Of a stretch of 64,000 nt of DNA, positions 55,201 to 62,794 are shown piece by piece. Made by a program: the position numbers and the translations under genes. Positions within the stretch are counted from its first letter, which is position 1; the number at the start of each line of letters is the position of its first letter. Origin of the DNA: Roseomonas sp. (GTDB lineage Bacteria; Pseudomonadota; Alphaproteobacteria; Acetobacterales; Acetobacteraceae); NCBI GenBank assembly GCA_020249265.1, contig JADCGA010000011.1, forward strand, positions 228,401 to 292,400, in the 5' to 3' direction. The notes beneath the pieces are model-generated. The model saw only the letters and a program-made list of their open reading frames with translations. It made no database searches and was not told the origin of the DNA.

Positions 55201-56334
55201 GCTGAGGCCGGTTCCATCGCCGCACGTCGCGCAAGCCTTGCCAATGAAGCAAGCCTTTGGGCCGCACGCGCCGAAGATGCTGCGGCGCGCCTTGCCGATC
55301 TGCGCCGCCGCGATGCGGAAGCGGAAGCAGAGCGTGATGCGCTGGCTGCGGCACCCGAAGCCGCTGCTCTCCGCCGCGCCGAAGCCGCGCGCTTGCTGGA
55401 ACAGGCCAGCGAAGCCCATGCCACCGCGGCCACTGCGCTGCTGGCTGCCGAACGGCGCGTGAGTGAAGGCAGCCAAGGGCGCCGCAGCGCCGATACAGCC
55501 TTTGCGCTGGCGCGCGAGGATCAGGTGCGCGCCCAGGCCGCGACGGAAGCGGCGGAAACTGCCTCGGCCGCTGTGGCCGCGCGCATTGCCGAAAGACTTG
55601 GTGAGGGCGCTGAACTGCCGCCAGCGCCCGAAGAACTTTCCGATGTTGCGGAAGACAAGGCGCGGCGCAAGGTGGAACGCCTGATCCGCGAACGCGTTGA
55701 GATGGGCCCGGTCAATCTGCGCGCCGAGATCGAGATCACCGAAATCGAGGAACGCATCGGCCAGATCACGCATGACCGTGATGAGGTGATGAATGCCATC
55801 GCCAAGCTGCGCGGTTCCATCGGCCATTTGAACCGCGAAGGCCGTGAGCGTCTGCGTGATGTGTTTGACCGCGTGGATGGCGAATTCCGCAGCCTGTTCA
55901 CGCGGCTATTCGGCGGTGGCCGCGCGCATCTGGCCCTGGTTGGTTCCGATGATCCGCTGGAGGCAGGGCTTGAGATTTATGCCGAACCACCGGGCAAGAA
56001 GCTTTCCACCCTGTCGCTGCTATCGGGTGGCGAACAGGCGCTGACCGCGCTTTCGCTGATTTTTGCTGTCTTCCGCTGCCACCCCGCACCGGTTTGCGTA
56101 TTGGACGAAGTGGATGCGCCACTGGATGATGCGAATGTGGAACGTCTTTGCGATTTGCTGGACGCCATGGCCGCCGAAAGCGGCACGCGCTTTTTGATCG
56201 TGACGCACCACCCGCTGACCATGGGGCGGATGCACAGGCTGTATGGCGTGACCATGCAGGAACGCGGCGTGTCGCGGCTGCTGAGTGTTGACCTTGGCCG
56301 CGCGATTGAATTGGCGGAGACGTCGTTGTTGTAG
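52234..56334 (+). CDS. smc: Chromosome segregation protein SMC (unusually long)
   Basis: 1366 aa, against about 1150-1190 for most bacterial SMC. N-terminal ATPase half: GFKSFAEATTVEVLPG then P-loop GPNGCGKSN (66-74). Two long arms rich in Ala, Glu and Arg form the antiparallel coiled coil, separated by a hinge around residues 630-760. C-terminal half: signature LSLLSGGEQALTALS and Walker B VCVLDEVDAPLDD. It forms the condensin ring with ScpA and ScpB, which are not in the window. A 35-residue acidic N-terminal extension precedes the head. The strong Ala-codon repetition makes the arms internally repetitive. Confidence 0.96.
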   Translation: MEEAIPPAPTETEAEISTPEAEAARSEDQARASHNAKLSRIRIAGFKSFAEATTVEVLPGLTGIVGPNGCGKSNVVEALRWAMGETSPKAMRGGEMDDVIFAGTATRAGRNVAEVMLFLEDAAGLAPAPNNDIAELEVTRRISRGEGSNFRVNGKELRARDVQTMFADIGSGARSSALVSQGRVAALIQAKPDDRRGVLEEAAGIAGLRTRRHEAELKLRQAETNLSRAEDLLGQLDGQRQGLQRQARQANRYRNISGLVRQAEGEWLALLAARADTALSTAASALAAARSATSAAEQEAEAAAIALHEAEQGLATPRTDEAAARTALERRRVEAEGMEAEESRARAALEAAEARLAELRQDLSHAEALAQDADAARARITEEDAGLVEREAALPARRDAAATALAEASEAVRDAERAANQATEAAAAGAAQLQAAEGELAAAEIRLRRAREAHAALSADRDAAEARAVTDAEKQAAVQHVAEAEAAFAAAREALEQAEATRAEAVASHAEARRAAEEASAEATRREAALQAADDRHRRIVAQYAALSAERDAALAERIPEVARDAAVSSARLAEATLIESAARLTEAEAARAAASEALVQARRSAAEAGAVRARVAAEVAALTEVLEARGTASAQPILDQVRVPPGLEAALGAALGEALESPADASAARHWRSLPPLMVAQALPDGAVPLSRLVEAPAALARALSQVGLLARGMDGAALQAGLRPGQALVTEEGAVWRWDGHTHHAGAPTPGAVRLAQRNALRAAEARLDQAEVTAAETEAARIAAETAEAEAASAEAAARNARSAAEVAASAARRAEGELAARDARAESRIAALEPQLARLAEERSEADAARLEAEALFTARPDVALLRQAEQTAARAEAEARNAEANAREARRRVEAALADSRQRQATLLNRASEVENRLAALAPQLERIGAELAEAEAARGGAQQAREAAPDFAQLRETVEAARTNLAEQRALEAAQRDAQGALAAEAGSIAARRASLANEASLWAARAEDAAARLADLRRRDAEAEAERDALAAAPEAAALRRAEAARLLEQASEAHATAATALLAAERRVSEGSQGRRSADTAFALAREDQVRAQAATEAAETASAAVAARIAERLGEGAELPPAPEELSDVAEDKARRKVERLIRERVEMGPVNLRAEIEITEIEERIGQITHDRDEVMNAIAKLRGSIGHLNREGRERLRDVFDRVDGEFRSLFTRLFGGGRAHLALVGSDDPLEAGLEIYAEPPGKKLSTLSLLSGGEQALTALSLIFAVFRCHPAPVCVLDEVDAPLDDANVERLCDLLDAMAAESGTRFLIVTHHPLTMGRMHRLYGVTMQERGVSRLLSVDLGRAIELAETSLL

Positions 56335-57074
56335 CGGATTCGGAAAAGGGGCGTTTATCGCCAGGACGCCCTCATAAGGAATTTGTCACGAGACTTTTCC
56401 GCCCGCAGTAGCGCGACCAACGCCGTAATTGTTCCAACTTGCTGGGCATCAGCTTCTTGAATCAAGGGCCGTTTCTTTATGCCCGCGCTGGCTGCCGATC
56501 CGTTTTCGTGGGCCAAATATGATTCGGGGCGGCAAGCATTGCGGACTCAATATGTCGGGGGGATTTCTGTGTGACTGAGTTCGAAACTTCGGAGGATCGC
56601 TGACGCACTCAGTGGGTTGGGAATACGCCGGAAGCAGCCGACTTTTGGGGCTGGCTGATTGCGCTGCCACGCCTGAACATGCCCCCTGGGCACCGGGGCA
56701 GTGAGGATTGCGGAAGCCCAGTCCGGGCGGAAGGAGCTGGACCGTGCGCTTGTGAGGCACGATGCATGAATTTTTCTGGTGGTTCGGCACTGACAACCTC
56801 GCAAGGTCGGCACATGCGACCTGTGCTGATATCTTGGCTCTTTTCAATGTTGGCCGGCCCTTTAGGGTAGCAAGTTGCAGCCGATCCGCGCCCCTGACCT
56901 GACCGCCTGACCGGCGTCCAGCCGGCGAAGTTTCCCTCCATACCCGGCACATAATGTGCCGCGACAGGAAGCAGCGGATCACGCAATGCAAGGGCACGAT
57001 GCACGAGGCACTTCTGAGGAGCCCGCGAAAGCAGGTTGTTCCTTTGAACCTCGATCCGATCTAAAAGCCCCGCC
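56335..57074. other. 740-bp gap between smc and mtnA without a recognisable gene
   Basis: Only short frames with unconvincing products lie here, on both strands. GC is somewhat lower than in coding DNA (33 and 35 of 60 in lines 56401 and 56521). I checked for tmRNA, RNase P, 6S and SAM-II landmarks and found no convincing match. It may be a decayed insertion, an unidentified non-coding RNA, or a large regulatory region before mtnA. Confidence 0.5.
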
Positions 57075-58169
57075 ATGAAGATCAACGGCATCCCCTATCG
57101 CAGCATTCGCCTTGATGAGGCGGATGGCTGGTCCATCCGCATCCTCGATCAAACCAGGCTGCCCTGGCAGGTGGAGTGGCTGCGCCTGACCGATGAGAAC
57201 CAAGTGGCGCACGCCATACGTTCCATGCAGGTGCGTGGCGCGCCGCTGATTGGTGCGGTTGCGGCCTATGGCCTGGCGCTGGCGATGCGGCGCAATCCCG
57301 AAGCGCTCGAACCCGTGGCTGCGATGCTTGGTGAAACCCGCCCCACCGCGATCAATCTGCGCTGGGCGCTTGAGAAAATGCTGGGCGTACTGCGCCCTCT
57401 GCCGGCCTCTGCGCGCGAAGCGGCAGCCTATGCCGAAGCCGCCGCGATTTGCGATGATGATGCCGCAACCTGTGAAGCCATTGGCCGCCACGGCCTGCCG
57501 CTGTTGCAGGATATCGCCGCACGCAAGCCAGGCCAGCGCGTGAATATCCTGACCCATTGCAATGCCGGCTGGATCGCGACGGTGGATTGGGGCACTGCCC
57601 TTGCGCCGATCTACATGGCGCATGATGCCGGCATTCCTGTGCATGTCTGGGTGGATGAAACCCGACCGCGCAATCAAGGGGCAGCACTCACTGCCTGGGA
57701 ATTGGGCGCGCATGGCGTGCCGCATACGGTGATTGCCGATAATGCCGGCGGGCATCTGATGCAGCATGGCGAAGTGGATATCGTGATTGTCGGCACGGAT
57801 CGCGTCACGCGCTGCGGTGATGTTGCGAATAAGATCGGCACCTATCTGAAGGCGCTTGCCGCGCAGGATAATGGCGTGCCGTTTTGGGTCGCGCTGCCGC
57901 ATTCCACGCTGGATATGCGCGTGGCGGATGGGGTGCGGGAAATCCCCATCGAAGAACGCGCGCCTGAGGAAGTGACCGACATCACCGGCCAGGATAGCGA
58001 AGGGCGCATCACACGCATTCGCGTGGCGGCCGCTGGCAGCCCCGCCGCCAATCCGGCCTTTGATGTCACGCCGGCGCGGCTGGTCACGGGCTTGATCACG
58101 GAACGCGGGCGGGTTGCGGCGACAGAAGCGGCACTCGCCGCGCTCTATCCGGAAAAAGTCGCAAGTTAG
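57075..58169 (+). CDS. mtnA: Methylthioribose-1-phosphate isomerase
   Basis: 364 aa. Isomerises methylthioribose-1-phosphate (from MtnP) to methylthioribulose-1-phosphate in methionine salvage. eIF2B-like fold with MQVRGAPLIGAVAAYGLALA, the catalytic Cys in ILTHCNAGWIATVDWGTALA, VDETRPRNQGAALTAWELG and the catalytic Asp in VGTDRVTRCGDVANKIGTY. The usual DRIAANGDVANK sequence reads DRVTRCGDVANK here. Complete length. Five bases separate it from the SRAP gene on the same strand. Confidence 0.95.
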   Translation: MKINGIPYRSIRLDEADGWSIRILDQTRLPWQVEWLRLTDENQVAHAIRSMQVRGAPLIGAVAAYGLALAMRRNPEALEPVAAMLGETRPTAINLRWALEKMLGVLRPLPASAREAAAYAEAAAICDDDAATCEAIGRHGLPLLQDIAARKPGQRVNILTHCNAGWIATVDWGTALAPIYMAHDAGIPVHVWVDETRPRNQGAALTAWELGAHGVPHTVIADNAGGHLMQHGEVDIVIVGTDRVTRCGDVANKIGTYLKALAAQDNGVPFWVALPHSTLDMRVADGVREIPIEERAPEEVTDITGQDSEGRITRIRVAAAGSPAANPAFDVTPARLVTGLITERGRVAATEAALAALYPEKVAS

Positions 58170-58174
58170 CCGCC

Positions 58175-58903
58175 ATGTGCGGGCGCTATTTCCAGCATCG
58201 TTCCAGCGGGGAAATCGCGCGCCATGCCCACGCGGTGAATGCGCCGCCCAATCTGGTGCCCTCCTTCAACCGCGCACCAACGCAAGATGGCTTGGTGCTG
58301 CGCCGCCACCCCGAAACTGGTGCGCGGCATCTGGATGCCTTGCGCTGGGGCTTGATCCCGCGCTGGGCGGATGATTCTTCCATTGGCAGCCGCATGATGA
58401 ATGCGTGGTCTGAATCCATCGCCGAAAAACCATCTTTTCGCGATGCCTTTGCCAAGCGCCGTGCCATTGCCTTTGCCGATGGCTTCTATGAATGGCAGCG
58501 CCTGGGCGAAGGGCCGAAAGCGCCCAAGCAAGCCTTCGCTGTCGCCATGGCCGATGGCGCGCCCATGCCGCTCGCGGCACTTTGGGAAGGCTGGCGCGGG
58601 AAGGAAGGTGAGGTCATCCGCAGCTACACCATCATCACCACCAATGCCGCGCCGGAATTGTCGCCGCTGCATGACCGCATGCCCGTGATCCTGCCGCCCG
58701 AGGATTGGGATGAATGGTTGGGGGAAACCCCCTCTGAGCCCGCGCGACTTCAGGCGCTGCTACGCCCCTTCCCCCGTGCTGGGCTTGCGGTTTGGCCCGT
58801 CTCCGCACGCGTCAATAAAGTCGCCGAAGATGATGCGGCGCTATTGGAACGGGATCCCTTGGCCCAGCCGCCGCCCGGGTTGGATGATCCGCCGCCTTGG
58901 TAG
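58175..58903 (+). CDS. SRAP-domain protein (YedK/HMCES-like abasic-site protector)
   Basis: 242 aa. Cys2 after Met removal (MCGRYF) is the residue that links covalently to abasic sites in single-stranded DNA; NAWSES replaces the usual NARxE motif, with Asn and Glu retained. ADGFYEWQR holds the Glu and LHDRMPVIL the His. The protein is intact. Its last 50 codons (58754-58903) are repeated in diverged form at 59770-59919, beyond an HNH gene, so this end of the gene was probably replaced or regenerated by an insertion. Protein ends DPLAQPPPGLDDPPPW. Confidence 0.9.
   Translation: MCGRYFQHRSSGEIARHAHAVNAPPNLVPSFNRAPTQDGLVLRRHPETGARHLDALRWGLIPRWADDSSIGSRMMNAWSESIAEKPSFRDAFAKRRAIAFADGFYEWQRLGEGPKAPKQAFAVAMADGAPMPLAALWEGWRGKEGEVIRSYTIITTNAAPELSPLHDRMPVILPPEDWDEWLGETPSEPARLQALLRPFPRAGLAVWPVSARVNKVAEDDAALLERDPLAQPPPGLDDPPPW
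58754..58903 (+). repeat. 150-bp direct repeat, copy A (3' end of SRAP gene)
   Basis: The final 50 codons, stop included. Compared base by base with 59770-59919, 130 of 150 positions are identical; 47 of 49 amino acids are identical (L to M and A to K are the only changes). Fourteen of the changed codons including the stop are silent or nearly so, and 38 bp in a row (58787-58824) are identical. The pattern shows both copies have evolved as coding sequence. Confidence 0.93.
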
Positions 58904-59769
58904 GCATCGGGCACTCAACTTTCTTTTGGGATCGAGCTCTTTGGGGTCAAATGCCACGTCCTAACGGGACATTCGTGATCCCGAGCTGGGACGGTGATCA
59001 CAAATTGCTTTTCCCAAGATTGCAGGGCTGACAGAGAGTTCGCAAATTTCCTTCTGTCGTGTCTCCGCCACGACTCCAAGGTACGATATGATCCACATCT
59101 ATTCGAAGTCCTGGCTGTAAGGACGGACTTGCCCCGCAAGCTTTGCATACAAAGTTATCTCGTTGCAAAACTTGCCAGCGTAACCGCAGCGATGGGTCGC
59201 GTGCCGTCTTCCGACTCGAGGTAGTTTCCTTGCGATCTGGCACTGCAATTTCGGTCGCATTCGCGAAATCGACAAATGCAGCCAGGGCATCCGTCCATGA
59301 CCGAAATCTGCGATTGTATGCAGACTGAGAAAACTTTGAAGGATAGCTAGCCAACTCCGCCCTGCGTGGTTGCCTGCCATAATGAGTCCACAGAAGCATC
59401 AGATTTTCAAATAAGCGATCATCAGAGATATCGACCTCATTTGCGACCTTTAATCCTGCCGTAAGCACCGCCTCATTCCATGAACCGAATTTCCTGATTG
59501 CGGTGCTCGGATCAAAAGCACCCAAATCCTTGTAAAGTCTTTGAGAAATCATGTCCGTCCCGGCCTTCTTTGCCACGAGTCTAAGGTCGGATAGTATTGC
59601 CTCCGGCGTCACAAGGACCCCTCTTACCCGCTCCAGCCTGAATTTTTGGTCGTTCATCACGAATTCCCGCCGCGAACACTTTACGGATGCTCCGAAACGT
59701 TTGATTTGGCTTTTTTGGAACGGCACCCTGACATGCCTTCATTAGCACGCCTCACTTAAATCAAGAAAG
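58904..59769. mobile_element. HNH-endonuclease insertion between the two SRAP gene ends
   Basis: This segment separates the active stop of the SRAP gene from the older, diverged 3' end. It contains one gene (minus strand), is AT-richer (24 of 60 GC at 59401) than neighbours, and has no transposase or integrase. The presence of a homing-type nuclease together with a duplicated gene end suggests homing or recombination-driven insertion. Exact boundaries are not visible. Confidence 0.55.
58998..59657 (-). CDS. HNH endonuclease with two homing-endonuclease-associated repeats
   Basis: 219 aa from ATG 59657 (GGGA upstream; a GTG-like start further up is less likely). Residues about 10-65 and 75-125 are two copies of the helical repeat found in homing HNH proteins (SWNEAVLTAGL and SWTDALAAF, each after an (F)xRRF/IRKFG turn). 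A basic linker leads to an HNH domain: FVCKACGASP, then DVDHIVPWSRGGDTTEGN and LCQPCNLGKSN with two CxxC metal pairs and the catalytic His-Asn. It probably cuts a long DNA site; the site is unknown. The element sits next to a DNA-repair gene. Confidence 0.9.
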   Translation of the reverse strand: MNDQKFRLERVRGVLVTPEAILSDLRLVAKKAGTDMISQRLYKDLGAFDPSTAIRKFGSWNEAVLTAGLKVANEVDISDDRLFENLMLLWTHYGRQPRRAELASYPSKFSQSAYNRRFRSWTDALAAFVDFANATEIAVPDRKETTSSRKTARDPSLRLRWQVLQRDNFVCKACGASPSLQPGLRIDVDHIVPWSRGGDTTEGNLRTLCQPCNLGKSNL

Positions 59770-59919
59770 GCACTTATGCGGCCCTTCCCGCGCAAGGGGC
59801 TGGCGGTTTGGCCCGTCTCCGCACGCGTCAATAAAGTCGCGGAAGATGATGCGGCGCTATTGGAGCGCGATCCGCTGGCCCAGCCACCGCCCGGGCTGGA
59901 TGATCCGCCGCCTTGGTGA
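59770..59919 (+). pseudogene. Displaced 3' end of the SRAP gene (copy B)
   Basis: Fifty codons reading ALMRPFPRKGLAVWPVSARV and so on to DDPPPW and TGA, 86.7 % identical to the intact gene end. It has no own promoter, and the upstream sequence does not continue the SRAP protein, so it is a relic. Its preserved reading frame indicates it was coding until recently. It lies 60 bp before the TctC gene. Confidence 0.85.
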
Positions 59920-59979
59920 GGGTCTGGCGCGCCTCTCCCTTGCGTGATTAGCTTCACCCAACAGAATTGGGGGAAGAAA

Positions 59980-60963
59980 ATGCGCGAGAAATTGCTCGCT
60001 GCCTTGCTGGCTTTTGGCTGCCTATGCGGCTTCACCAGTGCGGCCAAAGCACAAAGCGCGGACACCAATTGGCCAACGCGGCCCATCACCATGGTGGTCG
60101 CCTATCCGCCCGGCGCCATTACCGACACAGTCGGGCGCCGTGTGGCGGAAAGGCTTTCCCAGGCGCTCAACGTACAAGTGGTGGTGGAAAACCGCGCCGG
60201 CGCTGGTGGCAATGTCGCGGCGGCCTTTGTCTCTCGTGCGCAGCCGGATGGCTATACGCTGCTATTCACCTCCTACGGCAATTTGATCATCGCCGCCGCC
60301 GCTGATCTGAATGTCGGCTTTCACCCGTGGCGAGACCTGGCGCCGGTTGGCATGATTGGCCCCATGACGGTGGTGCTGCTGGTGCGCCCCGGCCTACAAG
60401 CGAACACCTTGCAGGATTTCGTCCGCCACATCGCCGCCAATCCGGGCCGCGTGAATTTCGCGAGTGTCGGCGTCGGCAGTTCCTATCACCTGCTGATCGA
60501 ACAGATGATGGTCTATGGCAAGCTCAATATGACCCATGTGCCCTATCGCGGCGGCGCCGCGGCCATGACGGATTTCCTGGCCGGGCGCGTGGATGCCACC
60601 CTCGCCACTTTGCTATTCGCGCGACCTTATATGCAGGATAACCGCGGCATCGGCGTGGCGGTTGGCAATGCCGAACGCTCCCCCGTGCTGCCCAATGTGC
60701 CCGCAGTGCAGGAGGTGATTCCGGGTGCCAAACTGACCGATGGGGTGGCCGTGCTGGCGCCTGCCGCGACACCAGCGCCGATCATCGCGCGGGCCAATCG
60801 CGCGCTTCAGGACGTGTTGAACCAACCTGCCATGCGCGAATGGCTGACGAATGAGGGCGTGCCGCCGCGCCCCGGCCCGCCGGAAGCCTTCATGGCGGAA
60901 ATGACGCCGGCCACCGAGGAGCTCCGCAAATTGCTGCGCGATGCCTCCATCAAGGTGGAGTGA
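59980..60963 (+). CDS. TctC/Bug family solute-binding protein
   Basis: 327 aa from ATG 59980 with GGGGGAAGAAA upstream. Signal MREKLLAALLAFGCLCGFTSAAKAQ, then WPTRPITMVVAYPPGAITDT, VVVENRAGAGGNVAAAFVSR, THVPYRGGAAAMTDFLAGR and VLNQPAMREWLTNEGVPPRP. This is the second orphan TctC in the window. It captures a carboxylate in the periplasm; the ligand is unknown. The gene is downstream of the HNH insertion. Confidence 0.92.
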   Translation: MREKLLAALLAFGCLCGFTSAAKAQSADTNWPTRPITMVVAYPPGAITDTVGRRVAERLSQALNVQVVVENRAGAGGNVAAAFVSRAQPDGYTLLFTSYGNLIIAAAADLNVGFHPWRDLAPVGMIGPMTVVLLVRPGLQANTLQDFVRHIAANPGRVNFASVGVGSSYHLLIEQMMVYGKLNMTHVPYRGGAAAMTDFLAGRVDATLATLLFARPYMQDNRGIGVAVGNAERSPVLPNVPAVQEVIPGAKLTDGVAVLAPAATPAPIIARANRALQDVLNQPAMREWLTNEGVPPRPGPPEAFMAEMTPATEELRKLLRDASIKVE

Positions 60964-61013
60964 CCATTCCATAATGCTTCCCGGGCCTGGGTCTTCCGCG
61001 CTATGCACGCCTC

Positions 61014-62285
61014 ATGTCGGATCATGACCGGGATGCTGCCCTTCGCCTGACGCTCAAGCGCCATCGCGCCTTTGCGACTGGTTTGCTGGTGGCGATGGCG
61101 GGGCTCATTCTGTTCAGCTATCGCCTGCCGCCTGGCTATTGGACTGATCTGTTGCAGGCCTCCGCCAAGGCCGGGCTGGTTGGCGGGATCGCGGATTGGT
61201 TTGCGGTCACCGCGCTGTTTCGTCGCCCGCTTGGCCTGCCAATTCCGCACACCGCGATCATCCCCAATCAGAAGGATAGGTTGGGCCGCGGGCTTGGGCG
61301 CTTCATCGCAGGCCATGTCTTCACCGAAGGCGAAGTGCGCCGCGTGCTGGCGAAGCTCGATCTGGCGCGTATTCTGGAAGGTTTTCTCCGCGACCCCGAG
61401 GCTTCGCGCCGCGCCGCCATGGCGCTTTCCGAAAGCCTACCCCGCATCCTGGCGAGCCTTGAAGATGGCCGCGCGCGGCGCCTGCTGGCAAGGCTCCTGC
61501 CAAGGATTGTCTCCGGCCCCGCCGGCGCGCGGTTGCTCGCACGCATCCTGCGCGCCGCCGTTGCCTCCGGCCAGCATCAGGAAGTCTTCAGCCTGGCGAT
61601 CGGGCAATTGAAAGTACTGCTGGCCGCGCGTGAGGAAAACCTGCGCGGCGCCATTGAAGCGCGCGTGCGGGCCGAAGGTGGCGCGCTGGTTGGCTGGTTT
61701 GCCGGCGCTGCGATTGCGCGGCGCATCCTGAATGCGATCAATACCGAATTGGAAAAAATCGGCCCCGATGATTCCGATTTGCGCGCCGCCTTCGCCGAAT
61801 GGCTGGCACGTGAGATCGAAAGGCTGGAAACCGACCCCGAACGCGCCGCCGCCATTGGCCGGCTAATGCGCGAAGCACTTGCGCATCCCTCCGTCGCTGC
61901 CTGGCTCATGGATGTCTGGGACAGGCTGAAAATCGCCCTGGCTGCCGATGCCGCGCGGCCTGATGGGCGGAGTGTCGCCCTGCTATCCGGCATTTTTGCG
62001 AATGCCGGCACCTTGCTCGCGGAAGATCAAGGCGCGCGGGAAAGGCTTAATCGCGCCGCCGAGGGCGTGCTGATGACGCTGTTGCCCTCAGCCCAGGCGC
62101 AGCTTTCTGATTTCATCGCCGGCGTGGTGACCAATTGGGATGCGGCGACGGTGACTGAGAAGATCGAGCTTCGTGTTGGGCGCGATCTGCAATATGTCCG
62201 CATCAATGGCACGCTGGTGGGCTTTCTGGCGGGCGGGGTGCTGTTTGCGGTGTTGTCCGCGCTGTTTGGGCGGGTTGCACACTAA
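61014..62285 (+). CDS. DUF445 family membrane protein
   Basis: 423 aa. N-terminal helix FATGLLVAMAGLILFSY, then the DUF445 pattern ADWFAVTALFRRPLGLPIPH, TAIIPNQKDRLGRGLGRFIA, a long helical region with Arg and Glu, and IELRVGRDLQYVRINGTLVG before a C-terminal helix (FLAGGVLFAVLSALFG). The family is a common envelope protein of unknown function. Stop abuts the deaminase stop on the other strand (3 bp). Confidence 0.9.
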   Translation: MSDHDRDAALRLTLKRHRAFATGLLVAMAGLILFSYRLPPGYWTDLLQASAKAGLVGGIADWFAVTALFRRPLGLPIPHTAIIPNQKDRLGRGLGRFIAGHVFTEGEVRRVLAKLDLARILEGFLRDPEASRRAAMALSESLPRILASLEDGRARRLLARLLPRIVSGPAGARLLARILRAAVASGQHQEVFSLAIGQLKVLLAAREENLRGAIEARVRAEGGALVGWFAGAAIARRILNAINTELEKIGPDDSDLRAAFAEWLAREIERLETDPERAAAIGRLMREALAHPSVAAWLMDVWDRLKIALAADAARPDGRSVALLSGIFANAGTLLAEDQGARERLNRAAEGVLMTLLPSAQAQLSDFIAGVVTNWDAATVTEKIELRVGRDLQYVRINGTLVGFLAGGVLFAVLSALFGRVAH

Positions 62286-62288
62286 AAC

Positions 62289-62753
62289 TCAATACGGCAC
62301 CTTATCCGGCTTGGCCTGCCACAACTGAAAAGCGGCAAGCGCTTCTTCCGCCAAAACACGCTGCAACGGCAGGCTGCGCGCTTCCGGCGGGGCCGCGACC
62401 TCAGCGTAAATCGCCGCATCATCAAAACCAATCGCCGCCGCATCTGCCCGGTCATTGCCATAGACCACCAGGCCAATACGCGACCACCAAATGGCGCCGA
62501 GGCACATTGGGCAGGGCTCACAGGAAGAAACAATTACAGCGCCCGCCAGATCATGCGTGCCAAGCGCGGCGCAGGCGGCGCGAATCGCCACAATCTCGGC
62601 ATGGGCGGTGGGGTCGGCGCTGGGCACCACGCGGTTCATGCCCTCACCGATAATCTGCCCATCCTTCACCACCACAGCGCCGAAGGGGCCACCGCCGGCC
62701 TCAACCCCCTGGCAGGAAAGGGCAATGGCGCGGCGCATGAAGCTTTCATACAT
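62289..62753 (-). CDS. Nucleoside/guanine deaminase-like cytidine deaminase-fold protein
   Basis: 154 aa. Zinc ligands and catalytic Glu are TAHAEIVAIRAAC (His and Glu) and SCEPCPMCLGAIWW (two Cys). EAGGGPFGAVVVKDGQIIGE opens the domain. The short length and the YGNDRADAAAIGFDDAAIY end recall bacterial guanine deaminase (GuaD) rather than TadA. It would deaminate a free base or nucleoside for salvage or catabolism; specificity not proven. Confidence 0.87.
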   Translation of the reverse strand: MYESFMRRAIALSCQGVEAGGGPFGAVVVKDGQIIGEGMNRVVPSADPTAHAEIVAIRAACAALGTHDLAGAVIVSSCEPCPMCLGAIWWSRIGLVVYGNDRADAAAIGFDDAAIYAEVAAPPEARSLPLQRVLAEEALAAFQLWQAKPDKVPY

Positions 62754-62794
62754 GGGCTTTTGTCCTTGGCGCGGTTTGCGGTAGGCTATGTGGC

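Noticed and set aside
56700..56800. RNase P-like AGTCCGGGC landmark upstream of mtnA
   Set aside because: Neither the GAGGAAAGTCC core nor the later conserved blocks of RNase P follow, so the match is chance.
56868..56900. TTGCAGCC resembling the SAM-II riboswitch core before mtnA
   Set aside because: The GGTGATTTG pairing partner and the CTAAAG pseudoknot element are not in the right positions.
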